Positions 30,397 through 39,289 of a stretch of 64,000 nt of DNA are shown here, one piece after another. Position numbers and translations under genes: made by a program. Source of the DNA: an uncultured Oscillospiraceae bacterium (lineage in GTDB: Bacteria; Bacillota; Clostridia; Oscillospirales; Oscillospiraceae). Location: contig CANQFV010000011.1 of the NCBI GenBank assembly GCA_947599875.1, positions 1-64,000 of the forward strand. Direction: 5' to 3'. Position 1 is the first letter of the stretch; each line of letters opens with the position of its first letter. The notes below the pieces were generated by a model. It had not been told where the DNA came from, did no database searches, and saw only the letters and a program-made list of their open reading frames with translations.

Positions 30397-32472
30397 TTAA
30401 GCTGCATACTGGTTCTTTATCTTCTGGATGATCAGTTTGCCCAGATTGACAGGGAGCTTTTCCAGATTTGTGATGTCAAGGAAGCCGTCCCTGTAGATCC
30501 GCTGGATGTTTGGCTTGTCGCTTCCGATAGCGGCGGCAAAAAGCTGTATCCCTTTGGAGGAATATTCCTTTTTGATGCCCCGCAGGTCTGCCTCTGCCTC
30601 CGTACCGTAATAATTCTCACCAGCGGGCTGCCCGTCCGAGATGATGATCAGAAGCTTTATGGCTTCCGGTCTTGTCATCAGACGTTCCGCTACATAGCGC
30701 AGGGCTGCGCCGTCACGGTTCCCGCATCTGGCACTCATATCCATCAGCCGGTATTGGTCCTTGTTGTCAATGGAATCAAATTCCGCATAGGCATAAAGCT
30801 CCACGTCATCAAATTCCGTGTGTCCGTAGATTGCAACGGGAATATCCAGCCCCTTGCAGAAATCATGCAGGATGATGGATGCGGATCTGGCATAGGTGAT
30901 GCGGTCCGAACTGCTCATGGAGCCGCTTTCGTCATTCAGGATGGCAACGGCGATATCCGTCCGGTCATTGGGAAGCTTTAATTTGTAAAAAAGCCTTCCG
31001 TCATTGCGGACAGCATTTCGCACGTTGATCCGTTTTCCCATGGGAAGGTTGTCTAATTTCCCGCCTTCCTTGTAGTCTTTCAATATCTGTGAGATCTGTT
31101 TCTGGAGCCGCTTGGAGATTAACAGGAGAGGAGGTGCGACCTTCCGGTATGCTTCCATGTAGGAAGGGTCCACATAAGCCATGCGGTTGACATTGACATG
31201 CACGCCCCGGTGGGCGTTGCCGTACCGGATCTTATCCGATTCCGCCTGCAGCTCCTCTGAAAGTTCCTGTTCATAAGAAGCATAAGCGGCATCTTCCGCA
31301 AGCTGCGTCAGGATGCGTTCCATATCATCTGCCGCCTGTGACACATAACCTGCACCGGCATAGTCGCTGGTGCGGCTGGTTCCGCCGTCGCCGTCTTCCC
31401 CGATCTCATCCGTTTTTTCCAGTTCCATCCGCCCGTCCTCATAATCGAGAGCCTGCTGGAGCTGGTTACGGTCATCCTCATCGCTTCCGGGGTCATGCTT
31501 TCCCTTTTTGCCGGACACCGGTTTCCCCAGTCCGCCCGGCAGGGGTGCGCCGCCTGCAAGCTGTTCGCCCATCTCTGTTTCCGCTTTGTTCGTGTGGTTC
31601 TTGATGTCCTCCCGCACCTGCCTGATGTAGCTTTCCATGTAGGGCCACAGGAGGAGCAGCATTTTGTTGGCGGCATCGAAGCGGACCCTTGCATCGTCGT
31701 CATAAGCTGCATCATCCACATAAGGTATGCACTCATAAACCGTGTCAAGGTAAGGTCCCTTATAGCCGCCCAGGTTGTTGATGTCGCCGGTCTTGGCGTA
31801 CTGTATCAGCAGGTTTGCCACAATAAAGACTTCGTGGTGCTGATGGTCTATTTCTTCCGTGACGGAATCCATCTCTTCGGCAAAGCGCAGGTTGTTCAGA
31901 AGAATGCCTGTCTTTAAGCTGCCGGGGAAGGCATCGCACATGCGGCCTTCAATATAGACGTCTTCCATCATGTTTACAAGGGAATGCGCAATGCTTGAGA
32001 GGGCGTTTATTACCGCCTCATCCTTTTCCTCAAGGAATTCCCCGATCTCTCTGAGGCTCTTGGCCTGCTTTGCGGATAAGTCTTCCGGTTCCTGCGGGTA
32101 GAACCTGCCACCGGAGAGTGCCTGGTGGTAGGTTGCCAGCATGGTAAAGTCCGAGAACAGGATGTGCCCGCATTCATGCCCTACGATACCGAGCAGGCTG
32201 TCTGCCTTGAGACTCCTTGTGGGGAAGCTTCTTGTCAGGTAATTGCCTGCATTGACGGTAATGACGCGGTTGTCCGTATGGGCAATGTCCGCATGGGGCA
32301 GTGCGTCCCAATAGGTGCGCACGCTGCTCTTACGCCGGTAGCGGCCCGTGGTCCCTTCGGCTATGTCCGTCAGGTATGCCGCAAACTGCGGGGATGCAAA
32401 AAGCTGTTCATCCGTCAGCCTGCTTTTTTCTTCTGCAATCCTTTTGCGGATTGCTGTGTGTGATGTTCTCAT
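30397..32472 (-). CDS. VWA-domain metalloprotein (CobT-like)
   Basis: 691 residues from ATG 32472. The N-terminal third has IVGHECGHILF (about 88-98), a zinc-protease-like HExxH in the form HECGH. A central acidic, glycine-rich linker (about 295-375) follows, then a C-terminal von Willebrand factor A domain with the metal-ion site NDESGSMSS and downstream GHTEFDDVELYAYAEF. This resembles CobT-type subunits that work with a MoxR/CobS AAA+ ATPase, and exactly such an ATPase gene lies upstream (32882). Probably a chaperone-like remodelling pair; substrate unknown. Confidence 0.82.
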   Translation of the reverse strand: MRTSHTAIRKRIAEEKSRLTDEQLFASPQFAAYLTDIAEGTTGRYRRKSSVRTYWDALPHADIAHTDNRVITVNAGNYLTRSFPTRSLKADSLLGIVGHECGHILFSDFTMLATYHQALSGGRFYPQEPEDLSAKQAKSLREIGEFLEEKDEAVINALSSIAHSLVNMMEDVYIEGRMCDAFPGSLKTGILLNNLRFAEEMDSVTEEIDHQHHEVFIVANLLIQYAKTGDINNLGGYKGPYLDTVYECIPYVDDAAYDDDARVRFDAANKMLLLLWPYMESYIRQVREDIKNHTNKAETEMGEQLAGGAPLPGGLGKPVSGKKGKHDPGSDEDDRNQLQQALDYEDGRMELEKTDEIGEDGDGGTSRTSDYAGAGYVSQAADDMERILTQLAEDAAYASYEQELSEELQAESDKIRYGNAHRGVHVNVNRMAYVDPSYMEAYRKVAPPLLLISKRLQKQISQILKDYKEGGKLDNLPMGKRINVRNAVRNDGRLFYKLKLPNDRTDIAVAILNDESGSMSSSDRITYARSASIILHDFCKGLDIPVAIYGHTEFDDVELYAYAEFDSIDNKDQYRLMDMSARCGNRDGAALRYVAERLMTRPEAIKLLIIISDGQPAGENYYGTEAEADLRGIKKEYSSKGIQLFAAAIGSDKPNIQRIYRDGFLDITNLEKLPVNLGKLIIQKIKNQYAA

Positions 32473-32510
32473 TCGATCCTCTTTTCTGCGCATTATTTTG
32501 CGCCTATAAT

Positions 32511-32598
32511 GAGAAGAATGTCCGCTAGGGCATTCTTCTGTGCGAAACTTAGAAATTCTTAGTCAGCGTTTTTGGCTGGCTTAGAATTTCTTTTCGCA
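32511..32598. repeat. Double-hairpin intergenic element, copy 1
   Basis: Hairpin I is GAAGAATG...GCATTCTTC. Hairpin II is GTGCGAAA...AGAAATTCT...AGAATTTCT...TTCGCAC. The second overlaps the last codons of the XRE gene. A similar pair in opposite orientation lies at 40142-40234. Confidence 0.65.
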
Positions 32599-32864
32599 CT
32601 TGTACCTTCTTTCTGAATCTTATTTTGGGGAAGCTGTTCCATGAAAAGCGCATCCGTTGCCAGCCCGAATTCCTCTGCCAGTGCAACAAGCACATGGACG
32701 GGCGGCAGGCATCTGGCATTTTCATACCGGGAGATACTTTTCTGGGTGACTCCCAATTTTTTTGCGAGCATCTTCTGGGAAAGGCAGGGGCTGCGCGACA
32801 TGCGCAGACGCCGCAGGTTCCTTGCCAGACAGCGCTTTAACTGCTGTTCTTTCTTAAAATCCAT
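32559..32864 (-). CDS. XRE-family regulator
   Basis: 101 residues. The HTH_3 domain is SQKMLAKKLGVTQKSISRYE with NARCLPPVHVLVALAEEFGL. The basic tail KEGTSAKRNSKPAKNAD is encoded within a long hairpin. It sits between the AAA+ and VWA genes and could control the 36-25 kb transcript. Start ATG 32864 after GGAGGGACAC. Confidence 0.85.
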   Translation of the reverse strand: MDFKKEQQLKRCLARNLRRLRMSRSPCLSQKMLAKKLGVTQKSISRYENARCLPPVHVLVALAEEFGLATDALFMEQLPQNKIQKEGTSAKRNSKPAKNAD

Positions 32865-32881
32865 AGGCTTTGTGTCCCTCC

Positions 32882-34669
32882 TTATGCAGCAAATTTCTGC
32901 TCCAGGCAGGAGGAGAGTATGTCAGCGCGGTTTTCCGGATCACCTGATACGGAGGAAAGCACCGTATACTTTGCGGCCTCCAGTACGTTTCCGCAGACCA
33001 TGTAGGACTGCACCCAGCTGATCAGTTCACGCACGCCGCAGCTGCCGTCATTGATCATGGTTTCCCGGCAGCGTTCGCTGATTTCCTGCACAGAGGCTGC
33101 CATATCCGAAACTGCTGACTTATCCGTACAGCCGGTCACCTTCATGACACGTTCCGTCAGGGTATCCACATCAGGCTCATCTATATCCATGATCAGGTTC
33201 ATTCTGGAGATAACCGACTGGTTCATGTCACGGCAGCCCGCATAATTATTGTTTGTGGTTACGACCACCACCGTATCCGGATGCCTGTGGATTACTTCGC
33301 CCGTAGTCAGGGTAACGCTTGCACAGCGGTCAAGGAGGGCGTTTAAGCCAACCAGCACGCCGGGGTTTGCGATGACCGTGGGTTCCTGTATCTCAATCAG
33401 GTAGCCGTTTCTGATTGCCGTAATCAGAGGCGTTTCCACATAACGGAAGCGCTGTCCGAAGGCATTGTCTGCCATGAGCGCCTTTGCGTCCTGTGCCATT
33501 ACCTCTAACAGCTTGTCGTAAACCTCTGCATCCGTAACCGTCTCATCATAGATTCCGGTCAGCTTCTTATATGCCGAGGGCGGGTCCATCTGGATGTCCG
33601 TCAGTGTGGGGTATTCCTTGCCGCAGTGGGCATTTTCAGCCGTTTCAGGAAGCATCTGTCCTAAAAAGTCGTAGATCTCCGTATTGGCAGAGCAGGTGTA
33701 ATACAGGTAGGGAAGCCCTAATCCTGCGGCGATTGCTTTTGCGCCCTCAGTTTTTCCTGTCCCGGCCGGTCCGCGCATCATGAAGTTCCGCATGGGCTGG
33801 CTGCCGGATGTTGTCATCTGCGCATGTTTGCAGATGGTGACGACTTCCGGCGGAATAACGTACCAGTCTTCAATTCGGGGTACCATCAATTCTTCTTTGG
33901 GGGTAAGTGTTCTTTCTGAGAGGGGGAAATGGTTGATGAAATCATCCCTGTTTATGGAAACGGAAGCGGCAGAGGCGGCAGTGCCCGTAAGGATACGGAA
34001 GGTGCCGTACAGCACGCTGCTTGGTGAATAGGCATTTCTGGATATGTTTACGGCGGTGAGCTGGGGGAGGTTCCCTGTGCTTGGGATACTAAGCCTGATT
34101 CCGGCTGTGGAAAGTGTGTCCGCCCCCTCAATCCTCCGGTAGAGGTTGTCGCACAGGATAAATGCTGCCTTTTCTGCTTCCTCCATGTCTGCATAGCCGT
34201 CGTTCTTGCATTTTCCAAGCAGGTCGTAGTTCTCCTTAAACTCATCATCCGTCATGGCTTCCGGCATCAGCGCGAAAAACAGCGCTGTTCCGATATTTCC
34301 GCCATCCTTTAGGGAATAAACCTTTGGGGAGGCGGTAACGTCTTCATACCGGCCTACATTGAACTTGCCGTTCTTTCTGTTGAATACCGCAACATGGATT
34401 TCTCCTGTGCGGCTCTGGTATTCCGCCACTGTCTTTTCGCCCTGGCTGCCTATGGCGCTCTCAGAGGAGCTGCCCGGCGTCAGGCTGGTATCCATCTCCA
34501 TGTAGGCAAGGATTGCGGCAAGGAGTGGGGAGTGCAGCGTCGCTTTTTTGGTTGCCACCTTACAATAGGTGGAGTAGTGGGTTGTGCTTACGTTAGATGC
34601 AATTTTGTCAAAAGGCTCAGGCATACTGAGCTTCCATGTCCAGTTAGCAAATAAAGGTGTTTTTGCCAT
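32882..34669 (-). CDS. MoxR/CobS-like AAA+ ATPase
   Basis: 595 residues. The N-terminal 270 residues are family-specific and unrecognised. The AAA+ core has Walker A RGPAGTGKTEGAKAIAAGL and Walker B/sensor region TVVVVTTNNNYAGCRDMNQS, then RMNLIMDIDEP. It lies just upstream of a VWA protein with a CobT-like layout, a pairing known from MoxR-VWA and CobS-CobT systems. It is likely cytoplasmic and works in assembling or remodelling a complex. AGGAAGAATGA precedes the start. Confidence 0.85.
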   Translation of the reverse strand: MAKTPLFANWTWKLSMPEPFDKIASNVSTTHYSTYCKVATKKATLHSPLLAAILAYMEMDTSLTPGSSSESAIGSQGEKTVAEYQSRTGEIHVAVFNRKNGKFNVGRYEDVTASPKVYSLKDGGNIGTALFFALMPEAMTDDEFKENYDLLGKCKNDGYADMEEAEKAAFILCDNLYRRIEGADTLSTAGIRLSIPSTGNLPQLTAVNISRNAYSPSSVLYGTFRILTGTAASAASVSINRDDFINHFPLSERTLTPKEELMVPRIEDWYVIPPEVVTICKHAQMTTSGSQPMRNFMMRGPAGTGKTEGAKAIAAGLGLPYLYYTCSANTEIYDFLGQMLPETAENAHCGKEYPTLTDIQMDPPSAYKKLTGIYDETVTDAEVYDKLLEVMAQDAKALMADNAFGQRFRYVETPLITAIRNGYLIEIQEPTVIANPGVLVGLNALLDRCASVTLTTGEVIHRHPDTVVVVTTNNNYAGCRDMNQSVISRMNLIMDIDEPDVDTLTERVMKVTGCTDKSAVSDMAASVQEISERCRETMINDGSCGVRELISWVQSYMVCGNVLEAAKYTVLSSVSGDPENRADILSSCLEQKFAA

Positions 34670-34700
34670 GGTTCATTCTTCCTTTCTGTGTTGTTTTTCT

Positions 34701-35600
34701 TTAAATCCATGAAATCTGCAGGCTGTTGCCCGTGATTTTTCCTTTGAGTTCATTTTCTTCCAGTATGGATACCAGCTCCTTCCAGTAATTCTTTTCCGGG
34801 AAGGAATCAAGGGTTGCCTTCAGCACCTCTTTTTTCTGGCGGTTGATTACAATGTCGCCGTTTTCCTTAATGGTGAGCATGGAGTGCCCGTTGGCGTTTA
34901 AGTCGGTGATCTGTTCCTCAAGCACTTTCTGACCAATCAGCTCATACCATACCCTTACATCCACTACGGAAGGCTCTGCGGTTGTTTCATCTGCCGCAGC
35001 CGCACTGACGGTATTTGATCCGGTTCCGGAGGGCTTTGCAAAGCTGCCGATTACCATTGGCTCTACATGGATGCGCCCGAAACGGTCAAAGGAAATGTCC
35101 GCATGGGTATAGGTATCCATGTTCTCAACTAAGATGCGTATGGTTTCGCCGTTCAGGATGCCCTGCAGGGAGGGTGTGTCCTTCCACTGCCAGACAGACT
35201 GGGGATAGGCGGATTTCAGCTTTTCTGTGATCCGCAGCGAGATATGCAGAAGCATGGCTTCCTGTTCCCTATTGTCAGAAGCAGGAAACACAGACCCTTT
35301 TGGGGAGACCGGCTGGTCCGGTTCTGCTGCAGCTTCCTGCACCATCGCTGTCTGTACCGGTCTTTCTGAAACGGCTGCCGTCTGTCCGCTCGTCTGTTTC
35401 AGGGCGGATAAAGCAGCACGGCACTTTTTGGCCAGTTTCCCTGACTGCCGGAACAGAAAAATTCCGGCGATCACGGTAATCCAGAGGATGAGTGCAAGCA
35501 CCATCAGCTTCTGGGAGCGTTCCCTCTTAAAAAAGACAGCCAGAAGGAGCAGGGAGACAATCAGGATTTTCATGCTGTGTGTGAATACGGTTTTTCTCAT
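34701..35600 (-). CDS. Membrane protein of unknown function
   Basis: 299 residues. Two hydrophobic segments at the N-terminus (about 10-24 and 31-50, ILIVSLLLLAVFF and LMVLALILWITVIAGIFLF), a low-complexity linker, then a soluble domain (about 115-299) with FDRFGRIHVEPMVIGSFAKP and KENGDIVINRQKKEVL. The soluble part faces either side of the membrane. It lies between SSB and the AAA+ gene. No known family. Confidence 0.6.
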   Translation of the reverse strand: MRKTVFTHSMKILIVSLLLLAVFFKRERSQKLMVLALILWITVIAGIFLFRQSGKLAKKCRAALSALKQTSGQTAAVSERPVQTAMVQEAAAEPDQPVSPKGSVFPASDNREQEAMLLHISLRITEKLKSAYPQSVWQWKDTPSLQGILNGETIRILVENMDTYTHADISFDRFGRIHVEPMVIGSFAKPSGTGSNTVSAAAADETTAEPSVVDVRVWYELIGQKVLEEQITDLNANGHSMLTIKENGDIVINRQKKEVLKATLDSFPEKNYWKELVSILEENELKGKITGNSLQISWI

Positions 35601-35624
35601 TTGGTTTTTTCAGTCCTTTCCTTA

Positions 35625-35685
35625 CAAAATAAAAAAAGAGGAATCACAGCCGGGGATTTATTCCACCGGTGCAATTCCTCTTATG
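35625..35685 (-). terminator. ssb terminator
   Basis: On the complement AAGAGGAATTGCACCGG...CCGGCTGTGATTCCTCTT followed by a T-run. Confidence 0.8.
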
Positions 35686-35705
35686 CCGTTTCCATGCCAA
35701 AGGCA

Positions 35706-36131
35706 TTAGTTAAACGGCAGTCCATTCTCTCCGCAGTCTTCCACGTTCATGAAACCGTCATCTGTGCCGGCGGGTGCGCTGCTGTCTGCATTGGCATTGC
35801 CGCCTTCCGTGCGTTTCCCTGTCGGGATATAGTTCCATTCGTACACGGTGATCTTGGGGATCATGCCTTTTGAGCCGTCCGCCTTGCGGGTGAATTCCAC
35901 AAGGTCAAGGTCGCCCGTGATAAAGAGCAGGCTGCCCTTTTTGACCCCGGCTTTGCTGATCCTCTCAGCTGCCTTCCCGAACAGGACGCACTGGTAAAAG
36001 TTGGGGTGTTCCTGCTCACCGAAGCCTTTGTTGACTGCCACATTGAACTGGACATATTCCGTGTTATTCTGGCTTGTCTGGAGTTCAAGGTCGGCTGTGA
36101 CCCTTCCTGTGAGTGTGATTGGTGTAAACAT
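35706..36131 (-). CDS. ssb: Single-stranded DNA-binding protein
   Basis: 141 residues. An OB fold, TPITLTGRVTADLELQTSQN through YQCVLFGKAAERISKAGVKK, then a Gly/Asn linker and the acidic tip DGFMNVEDCGENGLPF typical of SSB, which recruits repair proteins. On a conjugative element it coats the incoming strand. It is transcribed from its own sigma-A promoter (36302-36330) through a leader with an attenuator-type terminator, both resembling those of ligA. Confidence 0.93.
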   Translation of the reverse strand: MFTPITLTGRVTADLELQTSQNNTEYVQFNVAVNKGFGEQEHPNFYQCVLFGKAAERISKAGVKKGSLLFITGDLDLVEFTRKADGSKGMIPKITVYEWNYIPTGKRTEGGNANADSSAPAGTDDGFMNVEDCGENGLPFN

Positions 36132-36172
36132 GGTACATTCTCCTTTCCTGATGAAAATTTATTTGGTTGCAT

Positions 36173-36223
36173 TAAAAAAAGTGCCAAAAGACTGCCATTT
36201 ATCGGCATGATTCTTCTGACACT
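36173..36223 (-). terminator. Attenuator-type terminator in ssb leader
   Basis: On the complement GTGTCAGAAGA...TCTTTTGGCAC and TTTTTTT, ending 40 bp before ATG 36131. Counterpart of 21750-21800. Confidence 0.7.
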
Positions 36224-36301
36224 TATTTCAATCTTAAACAGCGTGTGCATCTATGCGGTCTGCATATCCCATGGGGAAGCACAAAAATCAATTACAGAAA
36301 C

Positions 36302-36352
36302 ATCTTAGCACAATATATAGATAATGTCAAATCATAAAATACAATATATTGT
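36302..36352 (-). promoter_or_regulatory. ssb promoter and palindromic operator
   Basis: On the complement TTGACA (36330-36325), 17-bp spacer, TAAGAT (36307-36302). The perfect palindrome ACAATATATTGT lies at 36341-36352, just upstream of the -35, and CACAATATAT recurs within the spacer. It resembles the ligA promoter over about 60 bp. Confidence 0.75.
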
Positions 36353-36390
36353 GCATATAGGCCGCCAGTGTTGGGCGGATGATTTTCAGA

Positions 36391-36657
36391 TTATCTGTCA
36401 TTGTAGTGCCCTTTACACTGGATCACAACAATGCTTTCATTATTGACAATATAAACAAGCCTGTCTTTTTCGTTAATCCTTCTGCTCCATTCCCCGTTAG
36501 GACTGTCCTTTAGCGGTTCCGGTTTCCCCTCGCCGGTAAATGGCTCCCGTTGGATGGATTTTAGGAGGCTGTTTATTTTTCTCAATGTCTTTTTATCCTG
36601 CGACTGCCAATAGAGGTATTCATCCCACGCATCTTCGGCAAAAGTGATCTTACTCAC
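36391..36657 (-). CDS. yoeB: YoeB/Txe-family mRNA interferase toxin
   Basis: 88 residues, ITFAEDAWDEYLYWQSQDKK, then KPEPLKDSPNGEWSRRINEK and the C-terminal YHYR-like end IQCKGHYNDR. YoeB toxins bind the ribosome and cut mRNA in the A site. Its start overlaps the antitoxin end by 8 bp, the classic coupled arrangement. It is probably neutralised by the RelB/DinJ-type protein and serves element maintenance. Confidence 0.9.
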   Translation of the reverse strand: MSKITFAEDAWDEYLYWQSQDKKTLRKINSLLKSIQREPFTGEGKPEPLKDSPNGEWSRRINEKDRLVYIVNNESIVVIQCKGHYNDR

Positions 36658-36922
36658 GTTCCATAGCCTCCAGTTCTTCCATTGTTTTTACAATTACCTG
36701 CCCGTCCCTGACCTGCTGGCCTGCTTTCCTCAGTTGTTCTATGTTGGAATCGGAGTAAAAGGGATCTAAAGGGGCAGCAACTTCAAAAGGAATACGGCGG
36801 TCCCGTAAGGCTTTTTTTGCATAGATCATAAAGAAGGTGGTAAGGTTCATTCCCATTTCATCGCACATTTCATCCAGTTGTCTTTTCATCTCATCATCAA
36901 ATCGAAGGCTTACAGTAGTCAT
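36650..36922 (-). CDS. relB: RelB/DinJ-family antitoxin
   Basis: 90 residues, MTTVSLRFDDEMKRQLDEMC with a ribbon-helix-helix N-terminus and a C-terminal toxin-binding helix (VKTMEELEAMERE). AGGAAGTGATAAA precedes the start. It forms a complex with the YoeB-type toxin and normally represses the shared promoter through the palindromic AT-rich sequence around 36940-37010. Confidence 0.88.
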   Translation of the reverse strand: MTTVSLRFDDEMKRQLDEMCDEMGMNLTTFFMIYAKKALRDRRIPFEVAAPLDPFYSDSNIEQLRKAGQQVRDGQVIVKTMEELEAMERE

Positions 36923-37024
36923 TTTATCACTTCCTTTCTAACTTCATCATACTGCAAAATGAAGCATATTGCAAGAATTATCATTCAACTTCTTTCAAAT
37001 ATATTATATGGAGAATGAAGAAAA

Positions 37025-37498
37025 TTATGTTGCTTTTTTATATGAAATAGACTCCGTAGGAGGTATTTCCTCTATGCCAAGCAGGTTATCCGTCATTGCT
37101 GCTTTGGTCAGGAGTGGATTCTGTCCTGTCAGGATGCTGTTTGGATTTTTGAAATAAAAACGGTAGGAAAGACCGGGACGTATTTTGTGGTCTTTTCCGA
37201 CAAGGAGAAGATGTTCGTTTCCATCCTTATCGGTAAGCAGGATGTCACAGTGGTTCCTGAAAAGCTTCGGACGGACATCTGTGCAGGTGCCCTCCAGTAC
37301 CGAATAAGTCTTCTTTCTAATTTGAAGGAAGAGCTGTATGCCTTTTGCTGCGGAACCGGCAAAGAGCAGGGTACTGAGAATAAAAAAGGAAATATCATTT
37401 TCATAGAGAAAAAAGACAAGTCCGGTAAAAAAACAGCCGGTCCCGACCAGGAAAGTCAGGACCAGCCGCCGGAGTAACGGTTTTGGCATAGGTTCCAT
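37025..37498 (-). CDS. Small membrane protein, unknown
   Basis: 157 residues from ATG 37498, with AAGGAGG upstream. Two membrane segments (about 12-30 LTFLVGTGCFFTGLVFFLY and 35-52) precede a soluble domain with SVLEGTCTDVRPKLFRNHCD and GLSYRFYFKNPN. It lies 10 bp after the stop of the gene at 37509. Function unknown. Confidence 0.6.
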   Translation of the reverse strand: MEPMPKPLLRRLVLTFLVGTGCFFTGLVFFLYENDISFFILSTLLFAGSAAKGIQLFLQIRKKTYSVLEGTCTDVRPKLFRNHCDILLTDKDGNEHLLLVGKDHKIRPGLSYRFYFKNPNSILTGQNPLLTKAAMTDNLLGIEEIPPTESISYKKAT

Positions 37499-37508
37499 AA
37501 AAGCCTCC

Positions 37509-38180
37509 TTATAAAATCTGGAATGTGATCCGCTGCTTGAAGTACAGGTTGGCAATGGCGGTCAGTACAGGAAAACGGGTTTCGGAAACGCGGCAGTCTG
37601 TGACTATGCTCTCGCAGTCGCAGTCCCCTTCGCGGTACAGGCAGTCCATCAGGTCATTGCTGTCCTTTAATCGGGTTTTCCCTTTTTCCGTACACTGGAT
37701 CAGCTCCGCAGTGGACAGCATTTCGTGGCGCAGCAGGGCCATGACCTGCTTTTCCATCGGCTCCAGCTTTTCTGTGTGGAACACTGACACCGCTTTTTGA
37801 AGCGGGAGTTTCCGTCCGAGAAAAAGCTTGAGGAAGGAAACCGCTTTTACCGGTATGCTGTCCGGGACAGGCTGGATATACAGGTGTCCCAGCAGGTCAT
37901 ATAAGGCATCTACGCCGGTGCAGTCCTTGCCGGAAGCCACCAGCCTGCGCATAATGAGGCGGTTTAAGTAGTGGTCAAAATCAAGTTCCCCAAGGATATG
38001 CAGTTCCTTTTCATAGAATTCCGCCCTAAGCTCCTGGTAGGTAAGTATCCGGAAGGCAAGGCTGGACCACAACAGCAGCTCATGTGCATCCATTGCGCAG
38101 TCCTGCCCGCCCGTGGTAACGAGGGGAAGTCCGTTTTGTGCCAGGCGGTAAGTTCCTATGGCAGTATAAAGTGTCATCAT
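37509..38180 (-). CDS. Hypothetical ICE protein
   Basis: 223 residues from ATG 38180, with AAGGAGGAC upstream. It starts MMTLYTAIGTYRLAQNGLPL. Helical and soluble, with a probable winged-helix-like stretch (KQVMALLRHEMLSTAELIQC). It lies between a sigma factor and a membrane protein gene and shares their transcript. No family recognised. Confidence 0.6.
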   Translation of the reverse strand: MMTLYTAIGTYRLAQNGLPLVTTGGQDCAMDAHELLLWSSLAFRILTYQELRAEFYEKELHILGELDFDHYLNRLIMRRLVASGKDCTGVDALYDLLGHLYIQPVPDSIPVKAVSFLKLFLGRKLPLQKAVSVFHTEKLEPMEKQVMALLRHEMLSTAELIQCTEKGKTRLKDSNDLMDCLYREGDCDCESIVTDCRVSETRFPVLTAIANLYFKQRITFQIL

Positions 38181-38196
38181 GGTATCGTCCTCCTTT

Positions 38197-38757
38197 TCAG
38201 CTGGCAGTCTGTAAGTCTTTGCGAAGCTTTTGTGATGCCCTTGAAATCCATGCTGCCACATGGTTTGGGGAAACCCCGTACAGGGCGGCTATCTCCACAC
38301 CGGTATGTCCCCTGCATTTGAGTACCAGTGCATCAATTCCTTTTCCTGCAACGCCGGAATACCGTTTTCCAGCTTCAGACAGGAAGAAAAAAGTATCCGT
38401 ATCGGACAGTGCATGATAATTCTTATCCGGAAGGGTATCCGCAAAGGTAAGGTCAGAGCCGGATGTCTGGGGCGCGTCCATGTATTCCAAAGGAGCCTGT
38501 GTCTTTGAAACCTTCCTGCAGTGCGAAATAAGTCGGTTTTTGATCACCATGCCCGCAAAGGTGGGGAAGGAAGCCCCTGCGTCTTCCCGGTATTTCAGGG
38601 CGGCATGGCAGAGCGCTTCGCAGCCGGTCTGGTATAGGTCATCGTAACCAAGCCCCTGTATGGCCTCATTGATAGAAATAGTCCCCAGTACGGTATTCCG
38701 GACAAGGTAAAGGTGTTTTTCCACCAGTTCCCGTTCTTTACTGTTCATTGCTGCCAT
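38197..38757 (-). CDS. Sigma-70 family factor (SigF/FliA-like)
   Basis: 186 residues from ATG 38757. Region 2 is GYDDLYQTGCEALCHAALKY with SFPTFAGMVIKNRLISHCRK, and region 4 is GKGIDALVLKCRGHTGVEIA with LYGVSPNHVAAWISRASQKL. There is no region 1, as in alternative sigma factors. It is the second full sigma-like protein of the element and probably activates the downstream cargo or the Tad/conjugation genes. Target promoters are not evident. Confidence 0.83.
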   Translation of the reverse strand: MAAMNSKERELVEKHLYLVRNTVLGTISINEAIQGLGYDDLYQTGCEALCHAALKYREDAGASFPTFAGMVIKNRLISHCRKVSKTQAPLEYMDAPQTSGSDLTFADTLPDKNYHALSDTDTFFFLSEAGKRYSGVAGKGIDALVLKCRGHTGVEIAALYGVSPNHVAAWISRASQKLRKDLQTAS

Positions 38758-38804
38758 GGTAATCACCCCGCTTTCTTCTTTGTGCCGCAATGCTTCCTGC
38801 CGGT

Positions 38805-39227
38805 TCAGCAGGCAATTTTTATATGGTTGTTCTGAAGCACCTTCCGGCATTCAGCCTTCAGGCAGTCGCAGCGGTAGTCAGAAAACTGACCGATATGCGC
38901 CTGTGAGCTGGGAAGGCAGAAAATATCCTGCATCCATCGGTATGCTTCTTTCCGGGACAGGATACCGGATTTCCAGATGGCGTCAAACAGCCGGTGTGTT
39001 TCGATCCGCTTGTGCCGCAGGTCGCCGTTTGCCAGCGTCCCCTTGGGGCGCATGGTCCCGGCATGAACGCCCACATAGGCATCACACTTCGGGTATCCGG
39101 TGCAGACGTAAAGGTATTCATCCAGAGCCTTTTCCTGATAGACATAGGATGCTTTCCGGAGTACGGCGCTGCGTCCGCAGTAGGGGCATTTGATTCTTGC
39201 CGGTGTATGTTTTGGTTTCTGTTTCAT
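38805..39227 (-). CDS. Zinc-finger protein (DUF3268-like)
   Basis: 140 residues. An N-terminal C4 finger, IKCPYCGRSAVLRKASYVYQ with YVCTGYPKCDAYVGVH, matches the DUF3268/topoisomerase-type zinc ribbon. Then a helical domain KRIETHRLFDAIWKSGILSR. The C-terminal CDCLKAEC may bind a second metal. AAGGAGGCCCGCAA precedes the start. Such proteins bind DNA or assist enzymes on conjugative elements. Confidence 0.75.
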   Translation of the reverse strand: MKQKPKHTPARIKCPYCGRSAVLRKASYVYQEKALDEYLYVCTGYPKCDAYVGVHAGTMRPKGTLANGDLRHKRIETHRLFDAIWKSGILSRKEAYRWMQDIFCLPSSQAHIGQFSDYRCDCLKAECRKVLQNNHIKIAC

Positions 39228-39289
39228 TTGCGGGCCTCCTTTCCTGTGTTTTGCGTATGGTATAAGTAATCTGTAAGTATATTTTAGGG

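Noticed and set aside
36650-36922. MazE/AbrB-type antitoxin
   Set aside because: The N-terminus is ribbon-helix-helix and the partner is clearly YoeB-like, so RelB/DinJ is the better call.
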